A stretch of 64,000 bases of DNA. It comes from JBKBKN01 sp046294625. Lineage in GTDB: Bacteria > Bacteroidota > Bacteroidia > M30B66. A program made the position numbers and the translations under genes. Where the stretch lies: contig JBKBKN010000020.1 in NCBI GenBank assembly GCA_046294625.1, forward strand, positions 1 through 64,000. The letters run 5' to 3'. This document shows positions 44,922 to 52,924 of the stretch, one piece after another. The notes below the pieces were generated by a model. That model was not told the origin of the DNA and did no database searches. It saw only the letters and a list, made by a program, of their open reading frames with translations. Every line of letters starts with the position of its first letter. The stretch's first letter is position 1.

Positions 44922-47336
44922 ATGAAACAATCACTTTTACTTGCTTTTATATTAGTTTTCGGTGTGTCTGAAACATTTGCTCAGTATCATTGCAAGTCTA
45001 CACACCATCATCATGCAAAAAGCATCAGAGATGCAGCTAATTCGATCGATCTTGATCCGAGAGTTGACAGTTTAGCTATTATCCATTATCATATTAATAT
45101 TGAATTTCCACCATCTGTTCAAGCCATTATAGCCAATACTGAAGTAACTTTTCAAACCAAAGTTTCAGGAGTTCAGTCTGTGACACTTGATTTGGAAAGT
45201 TTAACGGTAGATTCTGTGATTTACAATGGTCAAAACTTAAACTTCACCCATGTCAACGGCAAATTGCACATTCCGTTAAGCAATCCATTGAGCATCGGAA
45301 CAGAGTTTGCCGTAAATGTGTATTATAGGGGTGCGCCACAACAAGACCCAACTGGCTTTGGAGGCTTTTACTGGTTACAAGGTTATGCCTTTAACCTTGG
45401 CGTGAGTTTAACAGACATACCCCATCCTTACGGTAGGGCTTGGTTTCCCTGTTTCGATAATTTTATCACCCGGAGCACTTACACGCTAACAGTAAAGACA
45501 CACGGCAACCAAACTTCTGTTTGTGGCGGACTATTGGTAGAAGAAATATTAGAGAACAATCAAATGATTCGTCGGTGGGAGATTTATCAACCCATACCAA
45601 CTTATTTGGTGTCTATTGCTGTTGGGCCATACGTTTTTGTAGAAACTACTTACCAAAGTATAAGCGGGGAGGCGATCCCTGTGATGCTGGCAGCTGCCGC
45701 ATCGGATACGACCAATATGAAAAGCTCATTTTCTAATCTGGAAGCTTATTTTCATCGAATGGAAGAGAATTTTGGACCATATTTATGGGATCGTGTAGGC
45801 TATGTGCTGGTGCCGTTCAACTCAGGTGCGATGGAACATGCTATGAATATAGCATTTCCTCGCATAGCTGCCAATGGGCAACTCACTTTTCAAGGGGTGA
45901 TGGCTCACGAAATGGCGCATAATTGGTTTGGTAACTTGGCTACCTGTCGCGTGGCTGAAGAAATGTATCTCAATGAGGGTTTTGCAGTGTATGGTGAATT
46001 TTTGTTTAACGAATGGCTGCAAGGACAAGAAGCCTATCGCACAGCGGTGCGCAACAACCACCGTTCTATGCTACGTTTTGCTCATGTAAAGGATGAAGGA
46101 TATTGGCCGCTTTCAAATGTTCCGCAAGAATACACGTATGGCGACCACTCCTATCGAAAAGGTGCTGATATCATTCATACCCTGCGCACCTACATGGGCG
46201 ATGAACCATTTTTCGAAGGTTTGCGCTATTTTTTAGAAAACAACATATACAAAGATGTGACTTCTGACACACTGCAACATTATCTAGAGCTGAGTTCAGG
46301 ACAAAATTTATCTGACTTTTTTGATTACTGGATTCATCAAAAAGGTTGGACGCATTTTGGGATTGACAGCATGCAGGTAACTCCTTCAGGCAATCAGTTT
46401 AATGTCCGCGTTTTTTATCAGCAGAAACTGGTAGCCGGTGAAAACTATTTTCAGAATGTACCGATGCAGTTAAGCTTTCTGCGCGACGATTTTTCTGTGA
46501 ATAATAGTCAGGTGATGCTTTCCGGACAATTTGGAACCTTAGAAGTTACCGTTCCATTTCAGCCGGTACATGCATTTTTCAACCGCGATGAGAAAATCAG
46601 CATGGCGGTGACAGCTGATGAAAGGGTGTTCAGAAGCACTGCATCACAAAATTTATCCAATGCTTTGTTTGAAATTTATCCATCAGTAGTGACCGATTCT
46701 ACCTATCTTCGAATAGAGCACAATTTTGTTGGACCGGATGGGGAAGTAGAGGGGAACTTCAGAATTTCTCAAAATCGCTATTGGACAGTAAAAGGACTCA
46801 CGCGTGGAAACTTCAATGCACGTATGCGAGTGTATTACGATGGTCGCACCAGTGCGACAAACTCCGGCTGGCTAGATCACGAATTGATTGATGTTCCTGA
46901 TAATCAGGTGATTTTATTGCATCGTGCTCATCCTGGCGACATTTGGAGAAGAATGGCTGCCACCACCAATACAACCTTCCCCAATAACACAGATAAATAC
47001 GGTTTTATTGAGCTAGTTAATTTTCCTTTTGGTGAATATGTTTTGGCTGTTTCTGATAGCGTGCTCAGCACATCTCAAATCATGTCTGAGCAAGTTGCTG
47101 ATTTTACTGTATTTCCAAATCCTGCTTCAGATTTTGTTCAAATACAATTGGAGAATTTTAAGCAACCTATGCATTTAAGTGTCATAGATCTAAGCGGGAA
47201 AGAAATACATTCAGAAATGATGAATCAAAGTTTAATCCAAATGAACACCAAGGGGATGAAACCTGGAGTGTATTTCATCCGGTTGAGCAACCCCGCTACT
47301 GGAGAGAACAGTCAGCAAAAACTGATCATTCGATAG
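44922..47336 (+). CDS. Secreted M1-family aminopeptidase with T9SS tail
   Basis: A zinc metallopeptidase of the M1 family, exported by the type IX system; 804 residues. The signal peptide ends SETFAQ (about residue 21). The N-terminal beta domain (about 45-235) is followed by the catalytic domain with the zinc site H329-E330-x-x-H333 and E352 (AHEMAHNW and LNEGF). The exopeptidase motif, normally GxMEN, reads GAMEH at 302-306. After the catalytic region come a strand-rich segment (about 500-720) and a type A sorting domain starting FTVFPNPASDFVQIQL and ending QQKLIIR. The role is probably to free peptides at the cell surface for uptake. The gene is monocistronic. Confidence 0.9.
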   Translation: MKQSLLLAFILVFGVSETFAQYHCKSTHHHHAKSIRDAANSIDLDPRVDSLAIIHYHINIEFPPSVQAIIANTEVTFQTKVSGVQSVTLDLESLTVDSVIYNGQNLNFTHVNGKLHIPLSNPLSIGTEFAVNVYYRGAPQQDPTGFGGFYWLQGYAFNLGVSLTDIPHPYGRAWFPCFDNFITRSTYTLTVKTHGNQTSVCGGLLVEEILENNQMIRRWEIYQPIPTYLVSIAVGPYVFVETTYQSISGEAIPVMLAAAASDTTNMKSSFSNLEAYFHRMEENFGPYLWDRVGYVLVPFNSGAMEHAMNIAFPRIAANGQLTFQGVMAHEMAHNWFGNLATCRVAEEMYLNEGFAVYGEFLFNEWLQGQEAYRTAVRNNHRSMLRFAHVKDEGYWPLSNVPQEYTYGDHSYRKGADIIHTLRTYMGDEPFFEGLRYFLENNIYKDVTSDTLQHYLELSSGQNLSDFFDYWIHQKGWTHFGIDSMQVTPSGNQFNVRVFYQQKLVAGENYFQNVPMQLSFLRDDFSVNNSQVMLSGQFGTLEVTVPFQPVHAFFNRDEKISMAVTADERVFRSTASQNLSNALFEIYPSVVTDSTYLRIEHNFVGPDGEVEGNFRISQNRYWTVKGLTRGNFNARMRVYYDGRTSATNSGWLDHELIDVPDNQVILLHRAHPGDIWRRMAATTNTTFPNNTDKYGFIELVNFPFGEYVLAVSDSVLSTSQIMSEQVADFTVFPNPASDFVQIQLENFKQPMHLSVIDLSGKEIHSEMMNQSLIQMNTKGMKPGVYFIRLSNPATGENSQQKLIIR

Positions 47337-47473
47337 TTGCTGCAACTAACAGGTTGGCTTATTACAATTTTATGATTGTGTAAATTGTATTTTCGTTCAT
47401 TGTTAGCGATTTTAAGAAGCAGATTTATGCCACTTGCCTTCAGACTGTAAAATAGCTACTTTGAAACTGCAAT

Positions 47474-48115
47474 TTATCTTTTGCCGGATTTGGGATAAAG
47501 GTACACGAGTACTTTAGTTCGAAAGAAATCTTCGTGAAACCAATTGTAGATTTCCATCACTTCCTGATGGAAATTAGTGGGAACTTTACTTAACTCTTCG
47601 GTTAGGTCACCCCCTTTTAAAAACAACCAACCATTTGCAATTTCATGTTGCTGTTTCACGGAAAGCAGGTGTTTGGTCCATTGAATTAACATGGATGATT
47701 CAGCCACTGCACGCGACACAATGAAATCATAGTTCCCTTTGAGCTGCTCAACCCGTGTATGTGTGGTTTGAATGTTTCTGATGTCAAGTCTTCCAGCGAT
47801 GTCATCAATCACTTTCAGCTTTTTGCCAATGGAGTCAACTAAATGAAATTGCGTATCTTCAAACAAGATAGCTAATGGCAATCCGGGGAAACCTCCGCCA
47901 GTTCCTATGTCCAGAATTTTTGCTCCGGGATTGAATTTTGTTCGTCTGGCAATTGCCAAACTATGCAGTACATGATGCAGTTCTAACTGATCAATATCCT
48001 TTCGACTCACCACGTTGATTCTTTCATTCCACTCTTTGTAAAGTGGAACAAGCTCATTGAGCTTTTCCAAGTGCGTCTTATTGATTTCAGGGAAATACTT
48101 TTTGATCAGCGACAT
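47474..48115 (-). CDS. rsmG: 16S rRNA (guanine527-N7) methyltransferase
   Basis: Methylates the N7 of a conserved guanine in the 530 loop of 16S rRNA. The 213 residues have the SAM-binding motif ILDIGTGGGFPGLPLAILF (about 67-85), VDSIGKKLKVI and the later VSRAVAESSMLIQW (about 133-146), all RsmG signatures. It is the last gene of a three-gene unit with a sigma factor and a glycosyltransferase; the gap to the sigma gene is 14 bases. Confidence 0.94.
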   Translation of the reverse strand: MSLIKKYFPEINKTHLEKLNELVPLYKEWNERINVVSRKDIDQLELHHVLHSLAIARRTKFNPGAKILDIGTGGGFPGLPLAILFEDTQFHLVDSIGKKLKVIDDIAGRLDIRNIQTTHTRVEQLKGNYDFIVSRAVAESSMLIQWTKHLLSVKQQHEIANGWLFLKGGDLTEELSKVPTNFHQEVMEIYNWFHEDFFRTKVLVYLYPKSGKR

Positions 48116-48129
48116 GCGAATAACCTGAT

Positions 48130-48738
48130 CTAAATTCTATCTTGCTTGTTGCGAAGCATATTGTAAAGAAACTCTCTTGAGCGAAATAGCTGCGCTTTAA
48201 CTGTTCCTATAGGAAGATCGAGTTGTTCGGCAATTTCTTCATAAGACATCTCTTGAAAATAACGCATTTCAATCAAGGTGCGATAGCGCGGCTTCAGCTT
48301 TTGCACCAATTCTCGCATGAGCTTGTTTTTTTGCTTCTTGATATAGTTTTCTTCCGGATCGGGGCCGTCAGATCGAATATCCATAGTGAGCTCACTTCCA
48401 TCGCTGTTCATAAATGCTTTGTCGAGCGACATGGTAACTGCTCTTTTTTTACGAATAAAATCAATACAGTTATTGGTGGCAATGCGAAATAACCAAGTAC
48501 TGAATGCATAGTTGGGCGTGTATTGGGCAATGTTTTTAAATGCTTTGCCAAATGCCTCAATGGTTAAATCTTCTGCATCGTCTTGGTTGTTGACCATTTT
48601 GAGAAGGAGAAAATAAACCGATTCACGGTAGCGATCGTGCAATTCAGCAAATGCAGCTTGATCACAATGATCGGCTGCTTTTTTTACCAAATCAAGATCA
48701 TAGAGCGCTTTGACCGATAATTTATTTTCTATTTCCAT
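48130..48738 (-). CDS. ECF-type RNA polymerase sigma factor
   Basis: A 202-residue sigma-70 family factor of the extracytoplasmic-function type. Region 2 is FAELHDRYRESVYFLLLKMV through DAEDLTIEAFGKAFKN and FSTWLFRIATNNCIDFIRKK (about 30-100). Region 4 has PRYRTLIEMRYFQEMSYEEI and LDLPIGTVKAQLFRSREFL (about 150-195), the helix-turn-helix for the -35 element. No anti-sigma factor gene is adjacent, unlike many ECF factors, so control is not apparent. Overlaps the glycosyltransferase gene by 10 bases. Confidence 0.93.
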   Translation of the reverse strand: MEIENKLSVKALYDLDLVKKAADHCDQAAFAELHDRYRESVYFLLLKMVNNQDDAEDLTIEAFGKAFKNIAQYTPNYAFSTWLFRIATNNCIDFIRKKRAVTMSLDKAFMNSDGSELTMDIRSDGPDPEENYIKKQKNKLMRELVQKLKPRYRTLIEMRYFQEMSYEEIAEQLDLPIGTVKAQLFRSREFLYNMLRNKQDRI

Positions 48739-49856
48739 TTGTTTTTTCTAAGTCTGAACGTAGCCAGTTTGTAGCTTGGATAGATAAACAGATACATAAT
48801 CAATTCATTTATCGGTGCCAACCAAGGCTGCATGCGTTCATCGAGTTTTTTCCCAATTGTGTGCAAGATAAATATTTGCAATAAAGCGCGTAAGAAAATT
48901 ACGGAAATTGTTATTAACACTTCAATCTGCAAAATCAACAAAAGTGCCGCGAAAGCATAGAAGCATAGCAAACTCAGGGGATACAGCCACAAGTAAGCTT
49001 TATCTGAAGACTTGTAGTATTTTGCAGTACTGTTGTGTCTTTTCTTTTGTCTAAACCATTCTTTCCAAGTTGTTTTTGCCAAAGTGATGGTATGCGCATT
49101 TTTGCTAACACAGATTTGCGTGTTATCACCTTTAGCCACAGCTTGGATAAAGAGATCATCATCACCGGAGTTGATGTGCATGTGAGCGGCAAACCCTTTC
49201 TGCGCAAAAAAGTTTGATTTTTTGTAGCTTAGATTCCTACCAACGCCCATATATGGTTTACCCCATAAAGTTCTGCTGAAATACATGGCTGCATTGAAAA
49301 AGTTCTCCCACCGAACGACGTAATTTAGGAATCCCGATGCTTTCTCAAATTTTCCATAACCCAGTACAATTTGTGTTTGGTTTCGATAAGCACGCATCAT
49401 TTCTGAAATCCAATATTCACTTTGTGGATAGCAATCGGCGTCGGTGAGAAGCAGCACTTCATACCTTGCCGCTTTTATGCCGATGGTAAGCGCAAACTTT
49501 TTTCCATGCTCACGACCTTCCACTTCTTTGATATCGGCCACCCTAAGAATGGGATATTGTAAAGCTAGCTCTTTGAGATAGTCGTAGGAACCATCCCAGG
49601 AACAATCATTTACCAAAACTACTTCATAATTTGGGTACTGTTGCTGAAGCACCAAAGGCAAAAACTTTTGCAGATTTTCAAGCTCGTTTCTTGCGCAGAT
49701 AACCACCGATACAGGCGGTTGATTAGCACCTTCTTGTTTGGGTTTATAAAAGGCAAAACGTGATAAATACACGATGAGATAAAACAATTGAATGGCCAGA
49801 AAAATGCCAGCCAAGATGATAATAACAAGTTGATATTCCTGAAAAAAATCGATCAT
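48729..49856 (-). CDS. Membrane family 2 glycosyltransferase
   Basis: A 375-residue glycosyltransferase with an N-terminal membrane helix (about 10-30), a cytoplasmic GT2 domain and two to three C-terminal helices. The GT2 domain has VSVVICARNELENLQKFLPL (about 50-69), VLVNDCSWDGSYDYL, LLLTDADCYPQSEYWI (D-x-D) and the C-terminal Q/R-x-x-R-W-like FRQKKRHNSTAKYY. These features fit processive or lipid-linked glycosyltransferases; substrate is unknown. The start at 49856 is chosen over the longer 49922 form because the helix follows directly and a promoter box lies upstream of it. Confidence 0.88.
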   Translation of the reverse strand: MIDFFQEYQLVIIILAGIFLAIQLFYLIVYLSRFAFYKPKQEGANQPPVSVVICARNELENLQKFLPLVLQQQYPNYEVVLVNDCSWDGSYDYLKELALQYPILRVADIKEVEGREHGKKFALTIGIKAARYEVLLLTDADCYPQSEYWISEMMRAYRNQTQIVLGYGKFEKASGFLNYVVRWENFFNAAMYFSRTLWGKPYMGVGRNLSYKKSNFFAQKGFAAHMHINSGDDDLFIQAVAKGDNTQICVSKNAHTITLAKTTWKEWFRQKKRHNSTAKYYKSSDKAYLWLYPLSLLCFYAFAALLLILQIEVLITISVIFLRALLQIFILHTIGKKLDERMQPWLAPINELIMYLFIYPSYKLATFRLRKNKWK

Positions 49857-49879
49857 AATTATCCCTTCAAAAGGGGCTA

Positions 49880-49887
49880 CAAAACTA
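49880..49887 (-). promoter_or_regulatory. Promoter of the glycosyltransferase-sigma-rsmG unit
   Basis: Reads TAGTTTTG on the minus strand, a perfect -7 box 24 bases before the ATG at 49856. A TTTG on the same strand (49904-49907) lies 16 bases upstream of it. It lies back to back with the tgt promoter. Confidence 0.5.
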
Positions 49888-49911
49888 TCATTTAGCCTGT
49901 CCGCAAAAGCA

Positions 49912-49919
49912 TATCTTTG
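49912..49919 (+). promoter_or_regulatory. tgt promoter -7 box
   Basis: TATCTTTG, a perfect TAnnTTTG match, 20 bases before the tgt ATG. A TTTA at 49891-49894 gives a 17-base spacer to a weak -33 element. The box lies within 25 bases of the divergent promoter of the glycosyltransferase gene. Confidence 0.5.
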
Positions 49920-49938
49920 CACAACTTTTTAACATAGG

Positions 49939-51069
49939 ATGTTTTTTAAATTAACAAATCAAGACCCACAATCAAAAGCAAGGTCAGGGGAGATTACCAC
50001 GGCACACGGCAGCATCCAAACGCCTATATTTATGCCTGTGGGAACAGCCGGAAGTGTGAAGGCTGTCCATCAGCGCGAACTCCGTGAAGATATCAAGGCA
50101 CAGATTATTCTTGGTAATACCTATCATTTATACCTGAGACCCGGTCTCGATGTGCTTCAGGCTGCCGGTGGTTTACATAAATTTAATGGTTGGGAGAGCC
50201 CCATTTTAACTGACAGTGGCGGCTATCAGGTATATTCGCTCAGCGATAGCCGAAAAATTAAAGAAGAAGGAGCCACTTTTCAATCGCATATTGATGGGAG
50301 TCGCCACTTATTTTCGCCGGAACGTGTCATGGACATTCAACGTGTTATAGGTGCTGATATCATTATGGCATTTGATGAATGTACGCCTTATCCATGCGAG
50401 TTTATTTATGCGAAAAAATCCATGCACATGACCCATCGGTGGTTAGACCGATGTATTCAGCGTTTTAGCGAAACCGAAGCGCCTTATGGCTATGAGCAAT
50501 TTCTATTTCCTATTGTTCAGGGTAGTGTGTTTGAAGACTTGAGAGTGGAGTCAGCTGAATATATTGCATCTAAAAACATGCAGGGCAATGCAATTGGCGG
50601 ACTCTCAGTTGGCGAACCTGCTGATGATATGTATCGAATCACCGATTTGGTAACCAACATTTTACCTGAAGATAAACCACGCTATTTGATGGGTGTAGGC
50701 ACACCGGTAAATATTTTGGAATGTATAGCATTAGGCGTAGATATGTTTGATTGTGTAATGCCTACGCGAAACGCCAGAAATGGAATGCTGTTTACCTGGA
50801 ACGGCATTATCAATATTAAAAATGTAAAATGGCGCGATGATTTTTCGCCGGTAGATGAGCAGGGCACCACTTTTGTAGATCACCACTATACCAAGGCATA
50901 TCTTCGTCATTTAATGGTGGCAGGCGAATATTTGGCGGCACAGATTGCCAGCATTCACAATCTTGGATTTTACCTTGATTTGGTGAAAACTGCTCGCGAA
51001 CATATTATTCAAGGCGACTTTGCAGAATGGAAAAATAAGATGGTTCTCCAATTGAGCCAGCGTTTATGA
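49939..51069 (+). CDS. tgt: Queuine/preQ1 tRNA-ribosyltransferase
   Basis: Exchanges the wobble guanine of tRNAs with GUN anticodons for the queuosine precursor. The protein has 376 residues. D92 in LTDSGGYQVYSL and the nucleophile region GVDMFDCVMPTRNARNGMLF (about 263-282) are intact. The zinc site is not: where other Tgt proteins have C-x-C-x-x-C, this one reads PVDEQGTTFVDHHYTKAYLR (about 310-325) with no cysteine, although the later IHNLG histidine is kept. The start ATG follows a good promoter box by 20 bases. The lptF/G-like gene overlaps its end by 4 bases. Confidence 0.95.
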   Translation: MFFKLTNQDPQSKARSGEITTAHGSIQTPIFMPVGTAGSVKAVHQRELREDIKAQIILGNTYHLYLRPGLDVLQAAGGLHKFNGWESPILTDSGGYQVYSLSDSRKIKEEGATFQSHIDGSRHLFSPERVMDIQRVIGADIIMAFDECTPYPCEFIYAKKSMHMTHRWLDRCIQRFSETEAPYGYEQFLFPIVQGSVFEDLRVESAEYIASKNMQGNAIGGLSVGEPADDMYRITDLVTNILPEDKPRYLMGVGTPVNILECIALGVDMFDCVMPTRNARNGMLFTWNGIINIKNVKWRDDFSPVDEQGTTFVDHHYTKAYLRHLMVAGEYLAAQIASIHNLGFYLDLVKTAREHIIQGDFAEWKNKMVLQLSQRL

Positions 51070-52145
51070 AAAGCATCATCGATCAATACATTATCAGGAA
51101 ATTTCTGAGCACATTTTTCTTTGCCATACTACTTATTGTAGTGATTGCAGTGATTTTTGATCTCACCGAAAAGATGGATGATATCATTGAAAAGGAAATA
51201 CCCATCAAAGTGCTGGTATTCGATTACTATTTCAATTTCATCCCCTATTTCGCCAATCTTTTCAGTCCGCTATTCGTCTTCATTTCAGTGATATTTTTCA
51301 CATCAAAAATGGCCAATCAGACAGAGATTGTAGCCATTCTGAGCAGCGGAATGAGTTTTGGAAGGTTGTTAAGACCATATATCTTAAGTGCTACGTTTAT
51401 CGGACTTTTTTCTTTTGTACTCGATGGTTTTATCATTCCGCACGCCAATGCCAAACGGATCAATTTTGAAAACACTTACATGCGTTCGGCTTGGTTTAGA
51501 AATGGCTTTAATGTGCACCGACAAGTTGCTCCTGGAAATTATGTCTACATAGAATCATTTAATGTTGAGTCCAACACGGGCTATAGATTTACCTATGAAG
51601 TGATGAAAGATGGTATGCTCGAATATAAGCTTCGGTCTGAATATCTTCGTTGGGATACCCTAAGCAATATATGGAAACTTGAAAACTACACTGAGCGATT
51701 TATTGATGGTGATCAGGAGCGGCTTATCAGAGGCATGCACAAGGACACCAGTTTCAATTTCACCCGCGATGAGTTTGGAAAATATGAGCGTAGTGTGGAG
51801 ACCATGGATTTGTTTTCGCTTAATGATTTTATTGAGTCGGAGCGAATGAAAGGAAGCGATCAGCTTGAATTCTATTTATTAGAAAAATACAAGCGTTGGG
51901 CTAATCCATTTGCCACTATCATTCTCACGCTGATTGCAGCTGCGCTTGCCAGCCGTAAGGTTAGGGGAGGTGTAGGTTTGCATATTGGTATGGGGCTTGG
52001 CATAGCATTTACTTACATTCTGCTGATGCAAATATCCAGTGTGTTTGCAACAGCTGGTGGACTCGACCCTTTCATTGCTGCCTGGATGCCTAATATTCTC
52101 TATTTTAGTCTGAGCTTGTGGCTTATTTACAAAGCACCTAAGTAA
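51066..52145 (+). CDS. LptF/LptG family permease
   Basis: A 359-residue transmembrane permease of the YjgP/YjgQ family, part of the ABC machine that extracts lipopolysaccharide from the inner membrane. Three N-terminal helices (about 10-35, 58-78, 98-122), a periplasmic jelly-roll domain (about 130-265) and three C-terminal helices (about 275-355) give the standard layout. IDQYIIRKFLSTFFFAILLI and FSPLFVFISVIFFTSKMANQ are family features. LptF and LptG cannot be told apart here. It overlaps tgt by 4 bases; this tgt-permease pairing is common in Bacteroidota. Confidence 0.88.
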   Translation: MKSIIDQYIIRKFLSTFFFAILLIVVIAVIFDLTEKMDDIIEKEIPIKVLVFDYYFNFIPYFANLFSPLFVFISVIFFTSKMANQTEIVAILSSGMSFGRLLRPYILSATFIGLFSFVLDGFIIPHANAKRINFENTYMRSAWFRNGFNVHRQVAPGNYVYIESFNVESNTGYRFTYEVMKDGMLEYKLRSEYLRWDTLSNIWKLENYTERFIDGDQERLIRGMHKDTSFNFTRDEFGKYERSVETMDLFSLNDFIESERMKGSDQLEFYLLEKYKRWANPFATIILTLIAAALASRKVRGGVGLHIGMGLGIAFTYILLMQISSVFATAGGLDPFIAAWMPNILYFSLSLWLIYKAPK

Positions 52146-52180
52146 TTCATATCACATAAAGTAATCAAATTGAAAGCACT

Positions 52181-52726
52181 ATGAAAAAAATATTTTCCTA
52201 CTTTATAAAAGGTATGCTGTTGATTGCACCGATTGGCATCACAGTGTTTATTGTTTGGAAAACCTTTGTTTTCGTTGGCAGCCTGCTACCTGAAGAGTTT
52301 CCCTGGCTTGCCGGCATATCAATGGTGGTGATTATTACTTTATTAGGCTTTTTAGCCACCACCTATATCCAAGCACCGCTCTCACGTGCATTAGAAAAAA
52401 CGATTGAGCGCATTCCATTAGTTAAAGTTATTTACACCGCTATTCGCGATTTGCTCGGCGCTTTTGTGGGTAATGAGAAAAGGTTTACTAAAGCGGTAAT
52501 GGTGCGCATGAGCAAGGAGAATGAAATTTATAAATTAGGTTTTATCACACAAGATAATTTAGAACACCTCGGTATTCCTGATGGTAAATCTGCTGTTTAT
52601 TTGCCTCATTCCTATAATTTTTCTGGCAATCTTTTTATTGTTTCAAATGATTTAATCACCCCCATCGATAAACCATCGGATGAAACCATGAAGTTTATTG
52701 TGTCAGGAGGGATAACGAAGCTTTAA
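52181..52726 (+). CDS. DUF502 family membrane protein
   Basis: A 181-residue protein with two N-terminal membrane helices (about 7-30 and 42-63) and a soluble C-terminal domain. IPLVKVIYTAIRDLLGAFVG (about 82-101) and the later VYLPHSYNFSGNLFIVSND are the DUF502 hallmarks. The function is unknown. The start ATG lies 35 bases after the LptF/G-like gene. Confidence 0.85.
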   Translation: MKKIFSYFIKGMLLIAPIGITVFIVWKTFVFVGSLLPEEFPWLAGISMVVIITLLGFLATTYIQAPLSRALEKTIERIPLVKVIYTAIRDLLGAFVGNEKRFTKAVMVRMSKENEIYKLGFITQDNLEHLGIPDGKSAVYLPHSYNFSGNLFIVSNDLITPIDKPSDETMKFIVSGGITKL

Positions 52727-52844
52727 AATTTGGGCAAATTTAGTTTTTTGATAAACTCATAACCTGTATTAAAATGTTCTAGGCTACACAATCATCATAT
52801 AATAGCACGAATGGCAAGTGTAATTAATGTCGAGTTTCTAAAAG

Positions 52845-52872
52845 TTGACTCTTTTTTGCACTTTGGTATAAT
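52845..52872 (+). promoter_or_regulatory. Sigma-70-like promoter before the helicase-nuclease gene
   Basis: TTGACT at 52845-52850, a 16-base spacer, then TATAAT at 52867-52872, 53 bases before the ATG at 52925. The -10 is a perfect enterobacterial match, unlike the TAnnTTTG boxes elsewhere in this window. It could be a chance match in AT-rich DNA. Confidence 0.3.
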
Positions 52873-52924
52873 GCGGCTTGAATAAAGCGGTTTAAAATAC
52901 CTATGTTTGAACTTTTCTTATCAA

